Below are positions 49,251 to 60,500 of a DNA stretch of 64,000 nt, in pieces; the first letter of the stretch is position 1, and each line of letters starts with the position of its first letter. The position numbers and the translations under genes are program-made. The notes beneath the pieces are model-generated. The model had not been told where the DNA came from. It saw nothing but the letters and a program-made list of their open reading frames with translations, and did not search any database. Source of the stretch: Flammeovirga sp. OC4 (lineage in GTDB: Bacteria > Bacteroidota > Bacteroidia > Cytophagales > Flammeovirgaceae); the NCBI RefSeq assembly GCF_000812565.1, contig NZ_JTAM01000009.1, forward strand, positions 62,001-126,000. Reading direction: 5' to 3'.

Positions 49251-51512
49251 TCACTTCCTTCCTTTATACAACTGAAAACGGTTCACTTGTTCTTCTCTAG
49301 GGAAGTGGTTGTTATAAGTATCAATATCGGCTGTTTCTCTGTTAGGGTCTAAAACAAAAGAAACTACCTTTTTCTTCTCTACAAATACTTTCGTAACATT
49401 TTCATTATTCTTTCGCCAAACTTCAGCAGGGATATATACTTTCTCACTTGTACCATCTTCATATATTTTTTGAAGGATGATTGGCATGATTAATCCACCT
49501 ACGTTTTTAAAGTCAATCTGATACACAAAGTGATCTTCTTGAAGCCATGCTTTATCTTCTTTTGTGAGACTGTTTTGGTATCTTTTGAATTGTTTTTCTT
49601 CACTTGCTGTTTTATCAAGTGGATCATAAGAATTGTAAAAGTCCTCTAATTCCTTTTTCTTTTCTACTCTAGTGACAAGACCTACTTCTTCATTGTGAAG
49701 CTCGGTAATGGTCGGAGCTTTAGAAGAACGTAATTCCTTACGTTTCTTTTCTTCAATAGTTGGGTCTTGTGTATTTAGTTCTTTAAACGTTACGTTCTCA
49801 ATACTAATATCACAAGGTTCAGTAGTGTAAAACCAACCTCTCCAGAACCAATCTAAATCTATACCTGATGCGTCTTCCATTGTTCTAAAGAAATCAGCAG
49901 GAGTAGGGTGCTTGAATTTCCATCTTCTGGCATATTCTTTAAAAGCATAATCAAACAACTCTCTACCCATAATCGTTTCTCTAAGGATATTAAGAGCAGT
50001 TGCTGGTTTTGAGTAGGCATTATAACCAAATTGATGAATGGATTCAGAGTTGGTCATGATAGGAGAGATTCCTGCAGGATCACCTTTCATATAATCAACA
50101 ATCAATTCAGGGAAACCTTCTCTACTAGGATAGCCTTCTTCCCATTCTTGTTCGGCAACGAATTGTAGGAATGAGTTCAGCCCTTCGTCCATCCATGTCC
50201 ACTGACGTTCATCAGAATTGACAATCATAGGGAAGTAGTTGTGGCCTACTTCATGAATAATTACCGAAAGCATTCCATATTTAGTTCTCTTTGAGTAATT
50301 TCCTTTTTCGTCCACTCTTCCGTAGTTGAAGCAAATCATTGGATACTCCATGCCGTTTTCAGCTTCAACAGAAATTGCTACAGGATAAGGATAATCAAAA
50401 GTATATTTTGAGTAAGTCTCTAATGTATGTGCTACCGCTTCTGTTGAATATCTCTTATAAAGATCATATGCTTCTTTCGGGTAGTAAGACATGGCCATTA
50501 CTGTTTTGCCACCGACTTCAACACCCATTGCATCCCAAAGTAATTTACGAGAAGATCCCATGGCAAAGTCTCTTACATTCTCAGCTGTATAATGCCAAGT
50601 TTGTGTTCCTTTTGCTTTTTTCTTCTCTTTCTTTTGCACTTCTTTCAGAGTGACAATCATCTCAGGTTTCTCAGAAGTTTTCGCTTTTTCAATTCTTTGG
50701 ATTTGCTCTTCTGTCAATACCGAAGAATCTTGTAAAACACCAGTAGAAGCTACTATATGATCGGAGGGAACCGTAAATTTCACATCAAAATCACCAAATG
50801 TTAAAGCGAATTCTCCGTTACCTAAAAATTGTTTGTTTTGCCATCCGTTCACATCGTCATAGACAGCCATTCTTGGATACCATTGCGTGATAGTGTATAA
50901 AGTATTACCATCAGGGAATTGTTCATAGCCACCACGGCCACCCATTAATTTACGGTTATTGATATTGTAGCTCCATTCTACATTGAAAGTGAACTGATCT
51001 CCAGGTTGCATAGGTTGAGCTATATCCACTCGCATCATGGTTTGATTAATGACAAAAGGAATCGCCTTCCCATTTGTATCAGTAACAGATGCAATTTTAT
51101 GACCACCATCGTACTCAGGGTAACCTTCAATTCTTTGTAATTTCTTAAGAGAGGCTTTGTCTTTAATTTTACTTTGTTGGATTTTATAGGTGTTTGAGTT
51201 TTTAGCTCTCATATTTTGATCCAACTGTACCCATAAATACTTGATGACATCAGGAGAATTATTGGTATAGGTGATTGTTTCTTTACCTGTAAGTCTATGC
51301 TTAGATTCATCAAGACTAGCCTCAATCACATAATCTGCTTGTTGTTGCCAATACTTATGGCCCGGAGCTCCAGAACCCGTTCTATAAACATTGGGAGTTG
51401 GAAGTTCTTCGTCTAGTTGCTTAAACTTATTGTTATTATAAAACTCTTTTTGTGCAAAAACGGCACTTGAAGTCAAAAGAGTAAGGATTAGGGTTGTATA
51501 GAGTGTTTTCAT
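49251..51512 (-). CDS. M1-family metallopeptidase (paralogue 1)
   Basis: The 753-residue enzyme has a signal peptide (TLILTLLTSSAVFAQ) and a M1 catalytic domain: zinc site HEVGH (residues 420-424) with third ligand Glu443 in WTWMDEGLN, and the NGMEYP motif where classic members have GAMEN. The C-terminus has two all-beta parts and ends LYKGRK, without a type IX sorting signal. It probably trims peptides in the periplasm. Its paralogue lies 58 bp upstream. Confidence 0.88.
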   Translation of the reverse strand: MKTLYTTLILTLLTSSAVFAQKEFYNNNKFKQLDEELPTPNVYRTGSGAPGHKYWQQQADYVIEASLDESKHRLTGKETITYTNNSPDVIKYLWVQLDQNMRAKNSNTYKIQQSKIKDKASLKKLQRIEGYPEYDGGHKIASVTDTNGKAIPFVINQTMMRVDIAQPMQPGDQFTFNVEWSYNINNRKLMGGRGGYEQFPDGNTLYTITQWYPRMAVYDDVNGWQNKQFLGNGEFALTFGDFDVKFTVPSDHIVASTGVLQDSSVLTEEQIQRIEKAKTSEKPEMIVTLKEVQKKEKKKAKGTQTWHYTAENVRDFAMGSSRKLLWDAMGVEVGGKTVMAMSYYPKEAYDLYKRYSTEAVAHTLETYSKYTFDYPYPVAISVEAENGMEYPMICFNYGRVDEKGNYSKRTKYGMLSVIIHEVGHNYFPMIVNSDERQWTWMDEGLNSFLQFVAEQEWEEGYPSREGFPELIVDYMKGDPAGISPIMTNSESIHQFGYNAYSKPATALNILRETIMGRELFDYAFKEYARRWKFKHPTPADFFRTMEDASGIDLDWFWRGWFYTTEPCDISIENVTFKELNTQDPTIEEKKRKELRSSKAPTITELHNEEVGLVTRVEKKKELEDFYNSYDPLDKTASEEKQFKRYQNSLTKEDKAWLQEDHFVYQIDFKNVGGLIMPIILQKIYEDGTSEKVYIPAEVWRKNNENVTKVFVEKKKVVSFVLDPNRETADIDTYNNHFPREEQVNRFQLYKGRK

Positions 51513-51525
51513 ATTAAAACTAAAA

Positions 51526-51549
51526 AACGACCACCTTTCGATGGTCGTT
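51526..51549 (-). terminator. Terminator between the M1 paralogues
   Basis: AACGACCA pairs with TGGTCGTT, and read on the minus strand a run of six T residues follows. It should end the upstream paralogue transcript, so the two genes are probably not one operon. Confidence 0.6.
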
Positions 51550-51570
51550 CTTCTAATTATTGATCAATAA

Positions 51571-53910
51571 TTATTTCTTTTTCTTTGCTTTCTGCATAGG
51601 ATTTAATCTTCCAGAATCATACGATCTTGGTTGATTAGCACCTGATTTGTAAAGCTGGAATCTACTCATTTGATTTTGACGAGGGAAGTAGTTGTTTTCC
51701 GTGTCGATGTCAGCTGTTTCTCTGTTAGGGTCTAACACAAATTGAACCACTGGCTTGTCACATACAAACACTTTAGAAACTACGATATCATCTTTTTTCC
51801 AGATTTCAGCAGGAATGTATTTCTTTTCAGAAGTACCATCTTCATATTGAAGTTCAACGATAATTGGCATTACTAAACCACCAACATTTTTGAATTTCAC
51901 TTCATAAAGATGTTTGTTAGAAGCGATCCAAGCTTTATCATTTTTGTTTAATGAGCTTTGGTATTTCTTGTACTTCTCGTAATCTTCATAATTCGCATCC
52001 AACTCATCGTAGCTGTTGTAGAAGTCCTTCAATTCAGGTTTTCTATCCACTCTTCGTGATAAGTTGATTTCTTCGTTATGAATAGTTGTGATGTCTTTTG
52101 GTTGAGCATCACGCTTTGCCTTACGTTTTGCTTCTTCAACTTTTGGATCTTGAGTATCTAATTCAACAAAAGTAACGTCTTCAATAGAAATGTCAACAGC
52201 TTCCGTTGTATAGAACCAACCTCTCCAGAACCAATCTAAATCAACACCTGATGCATCTTCCATTGTTCTGTAGAAATCTGCTGGTTTTGGATGTTTGAAC
52301 GCCCATCTTTCAGCATATTCTTTGAAAGCATAATCAAATAACTCACGGCCCATGATTGTCTCTCTTAAAATATTAAGAGCAGTAGCTGGTTTTCCATAAG
52401 CGTTGTTACCAAATTGCTTGATAGATTCAGAGTTGGTCATGATAGGAGTGATGTTGTTTTTCTCACCTTTCATGTAATTGACAATATTCTCGGCAGGTCC
52501 TCTACGTGAAGGATAGCCCACTTCCCACTCTTGTTCTGCTAAGTATTGGCAGAAAGTATTCAAACCTTCGTCCATCCAAGTCCACTGACGCTCATCAGAG
52601 TTGATGATCATAGGGAAGAAGTTGTGACCTACTTCATGAATGATTACTGAGATCATTCCGTACTTGATACGAGGAGAGTAAGTGCCATCTTTTTCAGGAC
52701 GACCGTAGTTGAAACAGATCATTGGATATTCCATACCGTTTGATGCCTCAACAGAGATAGCTACCGGATAAGGGTAATCAATAGTATATTTAGAATAAAC
52801 TTCTAAAGTATGTGCTACTGCTTCTGTAGAATATTGTCCGTATAATGGATTAGCTTCTTTCGGATAATAAGACATTGCCATTACTGTTTTACCATTAATG
52901 TCAACACCCATTGCATCCCAGATAAACTTACGAGATGAACCAAAAGCGAAGTCTCTTACATTTTTCGCCTTGTAGTGCCATGTCTTTGTACCACTTTCAA
53001 CTGTTTTCTCTTTTTTCTCTGCTTCTTTTTGAGAAACAATTACAACTGGCTTATCAGCTGTTTTTGATTCCTCAAAGCGTTTCTTTTGCTCCTCAGTTAA
53101 AATTTCATCAGGGTTTTGTAATTCACCTGTAGAGGCTACGATATGATCTGAAGGAACAGTGATTTTTACATCATAATCACCAAACGTTAAAGCAAATTCA
53201 CCATTACCTAAGAATTGCTTGTGTTGCCAGCCATTGAAATCATCATAAACGGCCATTCTTGGGAACCATTGCGTAATGGTATAGATTGTATTACCATCTT
53301 CAGCAAAAGTTTCATAACCACCACGGCCACCCATTAATAAACGGTCGTTGATGTTATAATACCAATCAATGTTGAATGTAACTTTTTCACCTGGGTTCAA
53401 AGCCTGAGGTAAATCCAAACGCATCATTGTTTTGTTGATGGTATATTTAATAGGATTTCCAGAAGCATCCGTTACTTTTTGGATTTTGTGACCTCCATCA
53501 TATTCAGGGAAACCGTCAATGCCAGCCAATTGGTTGATGTTGACACTTTTTCCCACTTTGTTTTGTCTGATTTTGTAAGTATCAGAATCAGTGGCTCTCA
53601 TGTTTTGATCTAACTGAATCCAAAGGTAAGTTAGAACGTCAGGAGAGTTGTTGTAGTAGGTTACTGTTTCAGCACCTGTCAGTCTGTGCAATTTCTCATC
53701 AATTGATGCTTCAATTACATAATCTGCTTTTTGTTGCCAATATTCGTGCCCTGGAGCACCAGAACCTGTTCTATAAACGTTCGGTGTAGGTAGTTCTTCA
53801 TCAAGTTGTTTAAACTTGTTATTGTTGTAGAACTCCTTCTGACCAAAAACTAATCCCGTACTTGACACTAGTACAACGAACGAGATAAATAATTTGGTAA
53901 TTCTAGTCAT
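51571..53910 (-). CDS. M1-family metallopeptidase (paralogue 2)
   Basis: The ATG at 53910 gives 779 residues; an upstream extension of 31 codons is not supported because the ATG marks the signal peptide (FISFVVLVSSTGLVFGQ). The catalytic HEVGHNFFPM and WTWMDEGLN motifs, NGMEYP and the C-terminal beta parts match the adjacent gene, with high identity along the length, so this is a tandem duplication. The C-terminus is extended by a basic tail (RLNPMQKAKKKK). Substrate differences cannot be read from sequence. Confidence 0.86.
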   Translation of the reverse strand: MTRITKLFISFVVLVSSTGLVFGQKEFYNNNKFKQLDEELPTPNVYRTGSGAPGHEYWQQKADYVIEASIDEKLHRLTGAETVTYYNNSPDVLTYLWIQLDQNMRATDSDTYKIRQNKVGKSVNINQLAGIDGFPEYDGGHKIQKVTDASGNPIKYTINKTMMRLDLPQALNPGEKVTFNIDWYYNINDRLLMGGRGGYETFAEDGNTIYTITQWFPRMAVYDDFNGWQHKQFLGNGEFALTFGDYDVKITVPSDHIVASTGELQNPDEILTEEQKKRFEESKTADKPVVIVSQKEAEKKEKTVESGTKTWHYKAKNVRDFAFGSSRKFIWDAMGVDINGKTVMAMSYYPKEANPLYGQYSTEAVAHTLEVYSKYTIDYPYPVAISVEASNGMEYPMICFNYGRPEKDGTYSPRIKYGMISVIIHEVGHNFFPMIINSDERQWTWMDEGLNTFCQYLAEQEWEVGYPSRRGPAENIVNYMKGEKNNITPIMTNSESIKQFGNNAYGKPATALNILRETIMGRELFDYAFKEYAERWAFKHPKPADFYRTMEDASGVDLDWFWRGWFYTTEAVDISIEDVTFVELDTQDPKVEEAKRKAKRDAQPKDITTIHNEEINLSRRVDRKPELKDFYNSYDELDANYEDYEKYKKYQSSLNKNDKAWIASNKHLYEVKFKNVGGLVMPIIVELQYEDGTSEKKYIPAEIWKKDDIVVSKVFVCDKPVVQFVLDPNRETADIDTENNYFPRQNQMSRFQLYKSGANQPRSYDSGRLNPMQKAKKKK

Positions 53911-54168
53911 AAGAATGGAAGTTGCTAAAAAATGAAAGTTAAAATAATTATTAATTGCTGAGCCTAAAATATTAATTGGCGTAACTAATAGATAGAATTT
54001 CAAAACTTTAAAAAGGGTAAAAGGTTTTGAAAATTCGGGGGTTTATCCTACCTGTACCTTATTTTAGTGATAAGATTTGGTACTCTAAACGGTTTCCTAT
54101 CATATTAAAATGCAATTTGATAAAATTTTAATGATTAACGCCATTATGAGTGTGAAAATCTGTTAATC

Positions 54169-55314
54169 TTAGAATTCTTGATCTGCCTTATTTTTACTTA
54201 AGTGGAATATTTTAGCCACCTGAAAAGTAGTGTTTTCTAAATTATACTTGGTTTTTTGGATTGCTTTTTCAATACTATCAAATCTTTGGTTTATTGAGAA
54301 AATAGAGAAGAAAGGGTGCTCATCTTCAAAATTCAATATATTACTTCCAACGAAGCAGATTGTTGGAACGTAAAATTGGTTGCCATATTCAGCAATTGCA
54401 CAAGGTATTTTACCATCAAGTGATTGTTGATCTAAACATCCTTCTGAAGTGATTACTAAATCTGCTTTTTCGATTTCATTTTTTAATCCCATAACCTTCA
54501 TCATAAATTGACTTCCGTTCATGGGTTCTGCATCAAGATAGGCCCAAAGCCCTGCAGCTGTTCCTCCTGCTGCACCGCCGCCAACTAACGTAGTAGTGTC
54601 TTTTAAAGTGATGTTTTGAGTTACTTTAGCGATTGCACTTAAATTTTCATTCAAATGTTTTACTTCTGTCACTGATGCTCCTTTTTGTGGAGCAAATACA
54701 GCGGCAGCACCTTTTTCACCTAATAGTAGATTTTCAACATCAATGGCCATAAAAAAACGAATATCATGAATAGTCTCGTTTAACGCACTAATGTCAATAC
54801 GCTTAATTAAGTGGAGATTTCCTCCATTGGGGATGATTATTTCATTGTTATCAGACATGAATTTTGCCCCGAGTGCATGAATAGCACCAAGGCCAAAATC
54901 AGTAGAAGCACTTCCTCCAAGCCCAATAATAATTTCTTTACAACCATCCTCAATGGCTTTTTTTATAGTAATTCCTAATCCTTCAGTATTTGCTTTTAAA
55001 GCATCTTGATGACCTTCCGCTAAGGTTTGCATACCACAGTTGGAGGCCAAATCAACAATTGCTGTAGCATTATTTACCTTGTAATAATACCCTTGGTGTT
55101 TTCGACCCAAAGCGTTTTTAGTGGAGACTGTTATTTTTTCTCCATTTTTTTCTTCCCCTACAATCTGAGCAAAACCATCACCTCCATCGGCCATTGGCTT
55201 CACAATTATTGTATCGGTAGGTCTAACTTTTAACCAAGTATTTTGAATGATTTGTCCTGTTTCTGATGCATTAATGCTGTTTTTGAAAGCATTAGGAGCT
55301 ACTAAAATTCTCAA
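54169..55314 (-). CDS. Glycerate kinase (GarK type)
   Basis: The 381-residue kinase phosphorylates D-glycerate. Conserved GarK blocks are present: APNAFKNSINASE at the start, VKPMADGGDGFAQIV, IIGLGGSASTDFGLGAI, and the phosphotransfer segment TSEGCLDQQSLDGK, with the Gly-rich GGGAAGGTAAGL loop. Family members make 2- or 3-phosphoglycerate depending on type. It overlaps nothing and precedes dprA downstream in direction by 8 bp, so they may be co-transcribed. Confidence 0.9.
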   Translation of the reverse strand: MRILVAPNAFKNSINASETGQIIQNTWLKVRPTDTIIVKPMADGGDGFAQIVGEEKNGEKITVSTKNALGRKHQGYYYKVNNATAIVDLASNCGMQTLAEGHQDALKANTEGLGITIKKAIEDGCKEIIIGLGGSASTDFGLGAIHALGAKFMSDNNEIIIPNGGNLHLIKRIDISALNETIHDIRFFMAIDVENLLLGEKGAAAVFAPQKGASVTEVKHLNENLSAIAKVTQNITLKDTTTLVGGGAAGGTAAGLWAYLDAEPMNGSQFMMKVMGLKNEIEKADLVITSEGCLDQQSLDGKIPCAIAEYGNQFYVPTICFVGSNILNFEDEHPFFSIFSINQRFDSIEKAIQKTKYNLENTTFQVAKIFHLSKNKADQEF

Positions 55315-55322
55315 TGGAGGGA

Positions 55323-56438
55323 TTAATTAAGTGTATAAATATTTCCGGCTTTTAGTTTGACAACTCCTTTCAACTCCAATTGTAGCAGTAAGCTTGCTAG
55401 TTTTGGTAAAGGAATTTGTGTCTGGATTGCAATCTCTTCAATTTGTAAAGGATGTTCAAAGATTATCTTTGTTATTTTTTGCTCCAGTGTAGTTAAGTTG
55501 TTTTTTTGAAATAGTGACATTTGGTTATTTTGTTTAGAATTTTTACTCCAATTCATTTCGGTAAGAATATCATCCACCGAAGAGAAAAGGTGTGCTTTTT
55601 TATATTTAATTAAATTATTACATCCCTCGGCAAGAGGGTCCGTGATTAATCCAGGTACGGCAAATACATCTTTATGATAACTATTGGCTATATCAGCAGT
55701 GATCAAAGCCCCTCCGCGTTTTTTGGCTTGAACTACAATTACTGTATCCGCTAATGCTGCAATTATTCTATTTCTTGCAGGAAATTTAGGTGCGTCAGGT
55801 AGTGATAACATACTATTTTCTGAAATCAATCCACTTTTTTGGTCCGCTAACATCTCATTTGCTGTTTTTTGATGCAATTTTGGATAGACGCTTTTTAAGC
55901 CGTTTGCCATTACGCCAATAGTTCCTAATTTGTATTCAAGGGCAGCTCTGTGAGCGTGAATATCAATACCATAGGCTAAACCACTAATGATATTAATTCC
56001 TGGTAGTTCAGAAAGCTTTTCTACAATCCTTTTGGTGACATAGTGGCCGTAATTTGTAGCAGCCCTTGAACCAACAATTGCTACATTTTTACTAGCATTT
56101 AAAGCCAAAGCTTTTCCTTTTACATAAATAAGGTAAGGAGCATCTTTTTGAAGTTTTAAACGTTTAGGAAACTCCTTGTCCATGTAAGTAAGGATACGAG
56201 TATCGTTTGCCTCTGCTAACTGAAATTCTTTTTCTGCTTTCTCTAGTTTGCTTTTAGAATTTAGGATGGAATTAGTGATAAACTCACCAATGTTTGGTAT
56301 TTTGATTAAGTCCTTATAAGAGCTATTATAGACATTTTCAGCACTTTCTAAGTAGCTAATTAATTGTTTACAAGTTGCTCCACCAATTCCGTTTATATCA
56401 TTAAGCCATAGTTCATATATTTTTTGAGTTTCTGTCAT
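55323..56438 (-). CDS. dprA: DNA processing protein DprA
   Basis: The 371-residue protein loads RecA on incoming single-stranded DNA in natural transformation. An N-terminal helix-hairpin-helix region (DINGIGGATCKQLI; IPNIGEFITNSIL) is followed by a Rossmann-like core: VAIVGSRAATNYG, INIISGLAYGIDIHAHR, FPARNRIIAAL and KRGGALITADIA. A winged-helix end (residues 320-371) is present as in many members. It is 8 bp from the kinase gene. Confidence 0.92.
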   Translation of the reverse strand: MTETQKIYELWLNDINGIGGATCKQLISYLESAENVYNSSYKDLIKIPNIGEFITNSILNSKSKLEKAEKEFQLAEANDTRILTYMDKEFPKRLKLQKDAPYLIYVKGKALALNASKNVAIVGSRAATNYGHYVTKRIVEKLSELPGINIISGLAYGIDIHAHRAALEYKLGTIGVMANGLKSVYPKLHQKTANEMLADQKSGLISENSMLSLPDAPKFPARNRIIAALADTVIVVQAKKRGGALITADIANSYHKDVFAVPGLITDPLAEGCNNLIKYKKAHLFSSVDDILTEMNWSKNSKQNNQMSLFQKNNLTTLEQKITKIIFEHPLQIEEIAIQTQIPLPKLASLLLQLELKGVVKLKAGNIYTLN

Positions 56439-56536
56439 GTTTAAGTTTGATGAATCATATAAAAGCGTTTGGAAATAGTTGTTTTTTAAAATAGGTATTA
56501 CAATTTAGTGAATTTATCAAAAAGATCAATAAAAAA

Positions 56537-56562
56537 GCCATTAACCTGAATAGATTAATGGC
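56537..56562 (-). terminator. Terminator after rsmA
   Basis: GCCATTAA pairs with TTAATGGC, followed by a T-run on the minus strand. It lies 27 bp after the rsmA stop and before the dprA start. Confidence 0.65.
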
Positions 56563-56588
56563 TCATTATGTTCAAATAGGAGTGATAC

Positions 56589-57371
56589 CTATTTTCTTGA
56601 TTCTTCAATTCTAACAGTAAGATCAATAAAATCTTCCACCGAAAGTTCTTCTGCTCTTTTCTTAAAGATTGGATCTTCAAGTAATTCAGCAGGAAGGCCA
56701 TAAGGTTTCATAGCGTTACGAAGCGTTTTACGTCTAGTACTGAAAGCTTGTTTTACCACTTTAAAGAAGGTTTCTTCTTTGCATGGAAGTGACTTTCTAT
56801 CGTTTCTTTGAAGTCTGATGACAGCAGAATCTACTTTTGGAGGTGGAATAAACACTCCTGGAGGAACAGTGAAAAGGTATTCAACGTCATAGAATGCTTG
56901 TACTAAAATAGTCAGAATACCTGCAGTACGTCCTCCTTTTTTAGTGGCTATTCTTTCAGCTACTTCTTTCTGAATCATTCCTACACATTCGGTAATTTGA
57001 TCCTTATTCTCTAAAATCTTAAAATAGATCTGCGTAGAAATATTATAAGGGAAGTTACCAATAAGACCTACTGGATGTGGAGCAATATTTCCAAAGTCAA
57101 GTTTTAAGAAATCCCCTTCAATGATTTGTTCTTTTGGTAAACCAACCTCCTTTGCTAAGTAGGCAACAGATTCAGTGTCTATTTCTATTACAGTGGTTTT
57201 GTACTCTTCTTTTTGCATTAAGCGAGTAGTTAAAACACCTGTACCGGGGCCGATTTCATAGATTTCTTTGTAATCACCAAAAGAAGTCATTGCATTCACA
57301 ATGTCATCTGCAATTTGTAGGTCATTCAAAAAATGTTGTCCTAAATGCTTTTTAGGTTTGACTTTAGACAT
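56589..57371 (-). CDS. rsmA: 16S rRNA dimethyladenosine methyltransferase
   Basis: The 260-residue enzyme (KsgA) dimethylates two adjacent adenosines in helix 45 of 16S rRNA. The start KKHLGQHFLND, the SAM-binding GPGTGVLT (residues 41-48) and the catalytic NFPY (106-109, in IGNFPYNIST) are all present, as is the C-terminal RKTLRNAMKPYGL. Length is normal. Single gene transcript by terminator evidence. Confidence 0.95.
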   Translation of the reverse strand: MSKVKPKKHLGQHFLNDLQIADDIVNAMTSFGDYKEIYEIGPGTGVLTTRLMQKEEYKTTVIEIDTESVAYLAKEVGLPKEQIIEGDFLKLDFGNIAPHPVGLIGNFPYNISTQIYFKILENKDQITECVGMIQKEVAERIATKKGGRTAGILTILVQAFYDVEYLFTVPPGVFIPPPKVDSAVIRLQRNDRKSLPCKEETFFKVVKQAFSTRRKTLRNAMKPYGLPAELLEDPIFKKRAEELSVEDFIDLTVRIEESRK

Positions 57372-57398
57372 AAGTATTATTTATGTTTTTATAGAAGT

Positions 57399-57454
57399 AA
57401 GTACTAAGACAAAATAGTATAACACGAATTCATGTAATTTTTGACTTAGTACTT
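57399..57454. repeat. Inverted repeat upstream of rsmA (AAGTACTAAG family)
   Basis: AAGTACTAAG-A-CAAAA pairs with TTTTG-A-CTTAGTACTT, with one mismatch, around a 24-bp centre. The arm core matches the repeat at the nrdD end (1475-1490). A regulator-site or a small dispersed palindrome family are both possible. Confidence 0.5.
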
Positions 57455-57547
57455 AAGCACGTTTTGTACTTAAAATATTTTCGCAAAAAACGGATATTAA
57501 AATATACAAAACAAATCCATTCAAGACCGATTGCAATCTTTTAAGAT

Positions 57548-60500
57548 CTATTGTACGGCTATTTTGAAAGATTTCTTTATTTCATCATTATATAAAACCA
57601 AAATATAAATTCCCTTATCGTTGGTATTTAAAGTAAGAGGAATTTTATTTTTCCCTGACAATGTGGTGAAAGAGGAGGATTGGAGCACTTTTCCTTCAAT
57701 GTTCACCAATTGATAGTAAAAAGTTTCACTACCATTTGTTTCCAATTCTACATTTGTCTCATTATTTACCACTTCGGTAGGATACACTTTTATTGATTGA
57801 AACAATGCTTGATCGACATTATTACTTGTAACAGGGTCTTCGACTTTACTCTGAATATTTAAGTAAGTTACAGCCCAACCCCAATTTTGGTTGGATTCAC
57901 CTGAACTTAGTTTAAATCGAATTAAAATAGTATCTCCTGCACTGTAAAACTCTTTTAAATTGATTTGGTGTCTAATCTCTAAGTTTTGTGCACCATTTGA
58001 GCCTAAGTTTGAATAATGTTCCCAGAATCGATTAAAACTAGCGTCATAAGAACCTGATATATTTACCCAATCACCATCACCTTTTTTAGCTTCTATACTT
58101 ACATAATCATCATCGGTTGCAACAAGTGTAACATCCTTATAGAAAAAATTTGGATTATCATCTTTAACAATGATTGGAGTTCTTAAATAACAATAGTTTA
58201 ACGTATTGTTAGTGTAGGGATGTTCACTATGCAGTGCCGCAAAATCAAAATTTGTGACTGATGATTGGAAAGAAATCCCTTTTGCTATAAAATCAGAAGA
58301 AGTGCTGTAATCCGTGAATTCATTGTAGTATGAATCACTTGGCGTATAATATGGAGTGATATTTAGTGCAGTTACTTTTCCTTTGTAAGGTGTATTATTT
58401 TTATAACTAATAAATTGTATTTCATTTTCAATTAAATCTGAGCTATCCAATTCCAATAAATGTTCTCCTTCATCATAAGGAGTATTGAAACCTTTTAAAC
58501 GTTCTTTTGATTTTGAATACACTACAATTGAATCAGCTGCTGCATCTATATTAATATTGACTTCAATACCTGAAAGGGTTGAATTATAGCTTAGAATTTC
58601 AGGTTGAGGATTGATTGGAATATCAATTGACCAAATGCCTCTACCATGAGTGCCTACATAGACTTGATTGTCACTGTATTTCATATCCCAAATACATACA
58701 TTTGGGATGATACCGTCTAGAGGATGCCAAGACGTACCTCCATCTAATGATTCGAAGATACCAATTTCAGTACCCGCCCATAAAAAGTTGTCATTGAAAG
58801 GGAAAACTAATAAATCATAAACAGCTACGTTAGGGAATCCAGTTGCTGAAGATTCATTTTGATGAAAACCACTGATGTCTACCCAATTTTCTCCGAAATC
58901 TGTAGTCTTTAATATTTTTGGAGCGTTAGCATAAGAAAATAGTACATAGGCGTTCTCCTCATAAATTGGATCGGGGACGATCCCTGAAATTGACCCTGAA
59001 ACAAAAAGATCGTTTACATTATTACTCGTTGGGCTAAATGAAACACCTTCATTTGTAGAAACATAAAGAGCGTCACTGAAATTATGACCTGCCCAAACAA
59101 TATCTGTGTTTGCTTCTGAGATTTCCACATCCATGAAAGTAGAAACACCCCATTGATTGCTTGAAATAGGAGATAAAGTCCAATTGCTGCCAAAATCTGA
59201 AGATTTCCATACACCTTGTTTGCCAATCGCAAATACTACATCAGGATTTTGTTTAGAGTTCGCCAATTTTGTGATAAAGGGGGCATCTTCTCCTTGATCT
59301 TCTAAGCCATTAGTACTTTCAAAATAAACACTTCCTCTGTTATTACTTTTAAAAATAATATTATTGTAAATAGACCCAAGCAATTTATCTTCATCTTCAC
59401 TATGCCATATAGCATCAAAGCCATCACCTCCAATAAACATTCTGTAATTTGAATCTTTTGTTGGGTTTGTGGACGAAATCCAAGTGCCGTTATCTTGAGA
59501 ACCTCCAATATATTGGTTTACACCTGTACGTTTATCAATGCCGTAAAATTGAGTCGTATTGTATCCATAACCTGCAAAAGTCCAATCTCCATTTTCTTCG
59601 CCTGGATTAGTCCCGGTATTGGAGTAATAAACACCTCCATCGTTAGTATTGATGATATAAAATTGATTTTCTGTTGTTTTTACAGAGACAAAAGAATGAT
59701 GATCGGGGTGAAGTCCTTCTATAATAGTGCTTCCATTTCTAAAGAAAGAAGGATTGATTGTTCTTCCACTTGCTCCGTAAGCATCAGAAACTCTTTGGAA
59801 CTCTACATTGTTATCTTCATCCAAAATATTTATCTTCCAAATATCAACACCACCAACGTAGAAAGAATTCTCATCATAAGGGTGAGCTAAAACAGCGTTA
59901 TCATACCAACCTTGACCTCCAAGTACCTTTATTTCATCATTTGCTCCTAACAATGCCCAACTATTTCCAGCATCCCTAGATAAGTACAAATTTCCATCTT
60001 CACTTGCATCTCCATCGCCTGCAATTGAGGCATAAATGAAGTTAGGGTTAACTTCAGAAATTCCTAATTCAATTCTACCTGTTACTCGATACCCGCTCAA
60101 CAAACTCCAAGTTTGTCCCATATCCGTAGATTTTAAAATTCCTTTGTTATTGATCGTAGCATACTGAACATTAAAGTCGTCTGGACTTGCAACTACTTGA
60201 TGGATCGCAAACGAAAAACCACTTCTTCTTTCTTCATACGTCTTTGTCCATGATTCACCGCCATCTTTACTCACAAAAAGGGATGACCTGTAACTGTTAC
60301 CTGGATTGGCGGAGGTACAAACCGTTAAATTATCTGCATTTGTTGGGTCAATTATTAATCGATTTACGATTTGGAAATCTTCATTGTTTAGAGTGTTTTC
60401 TAAACTAAACCAAGTATTACCACCGTCAGTTGATTTAAAAACACCATCACCTTTTACGCCGTCAATATTTCCATATCCTTCACCAGTACATGCATATAAT

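Noticed and set aside
53911-54003. 31-codon N-terminal extension of the second M1 peptidase
   Set aside because: It precedes a perfectly good signal peptide whose ATG is the obvious start.
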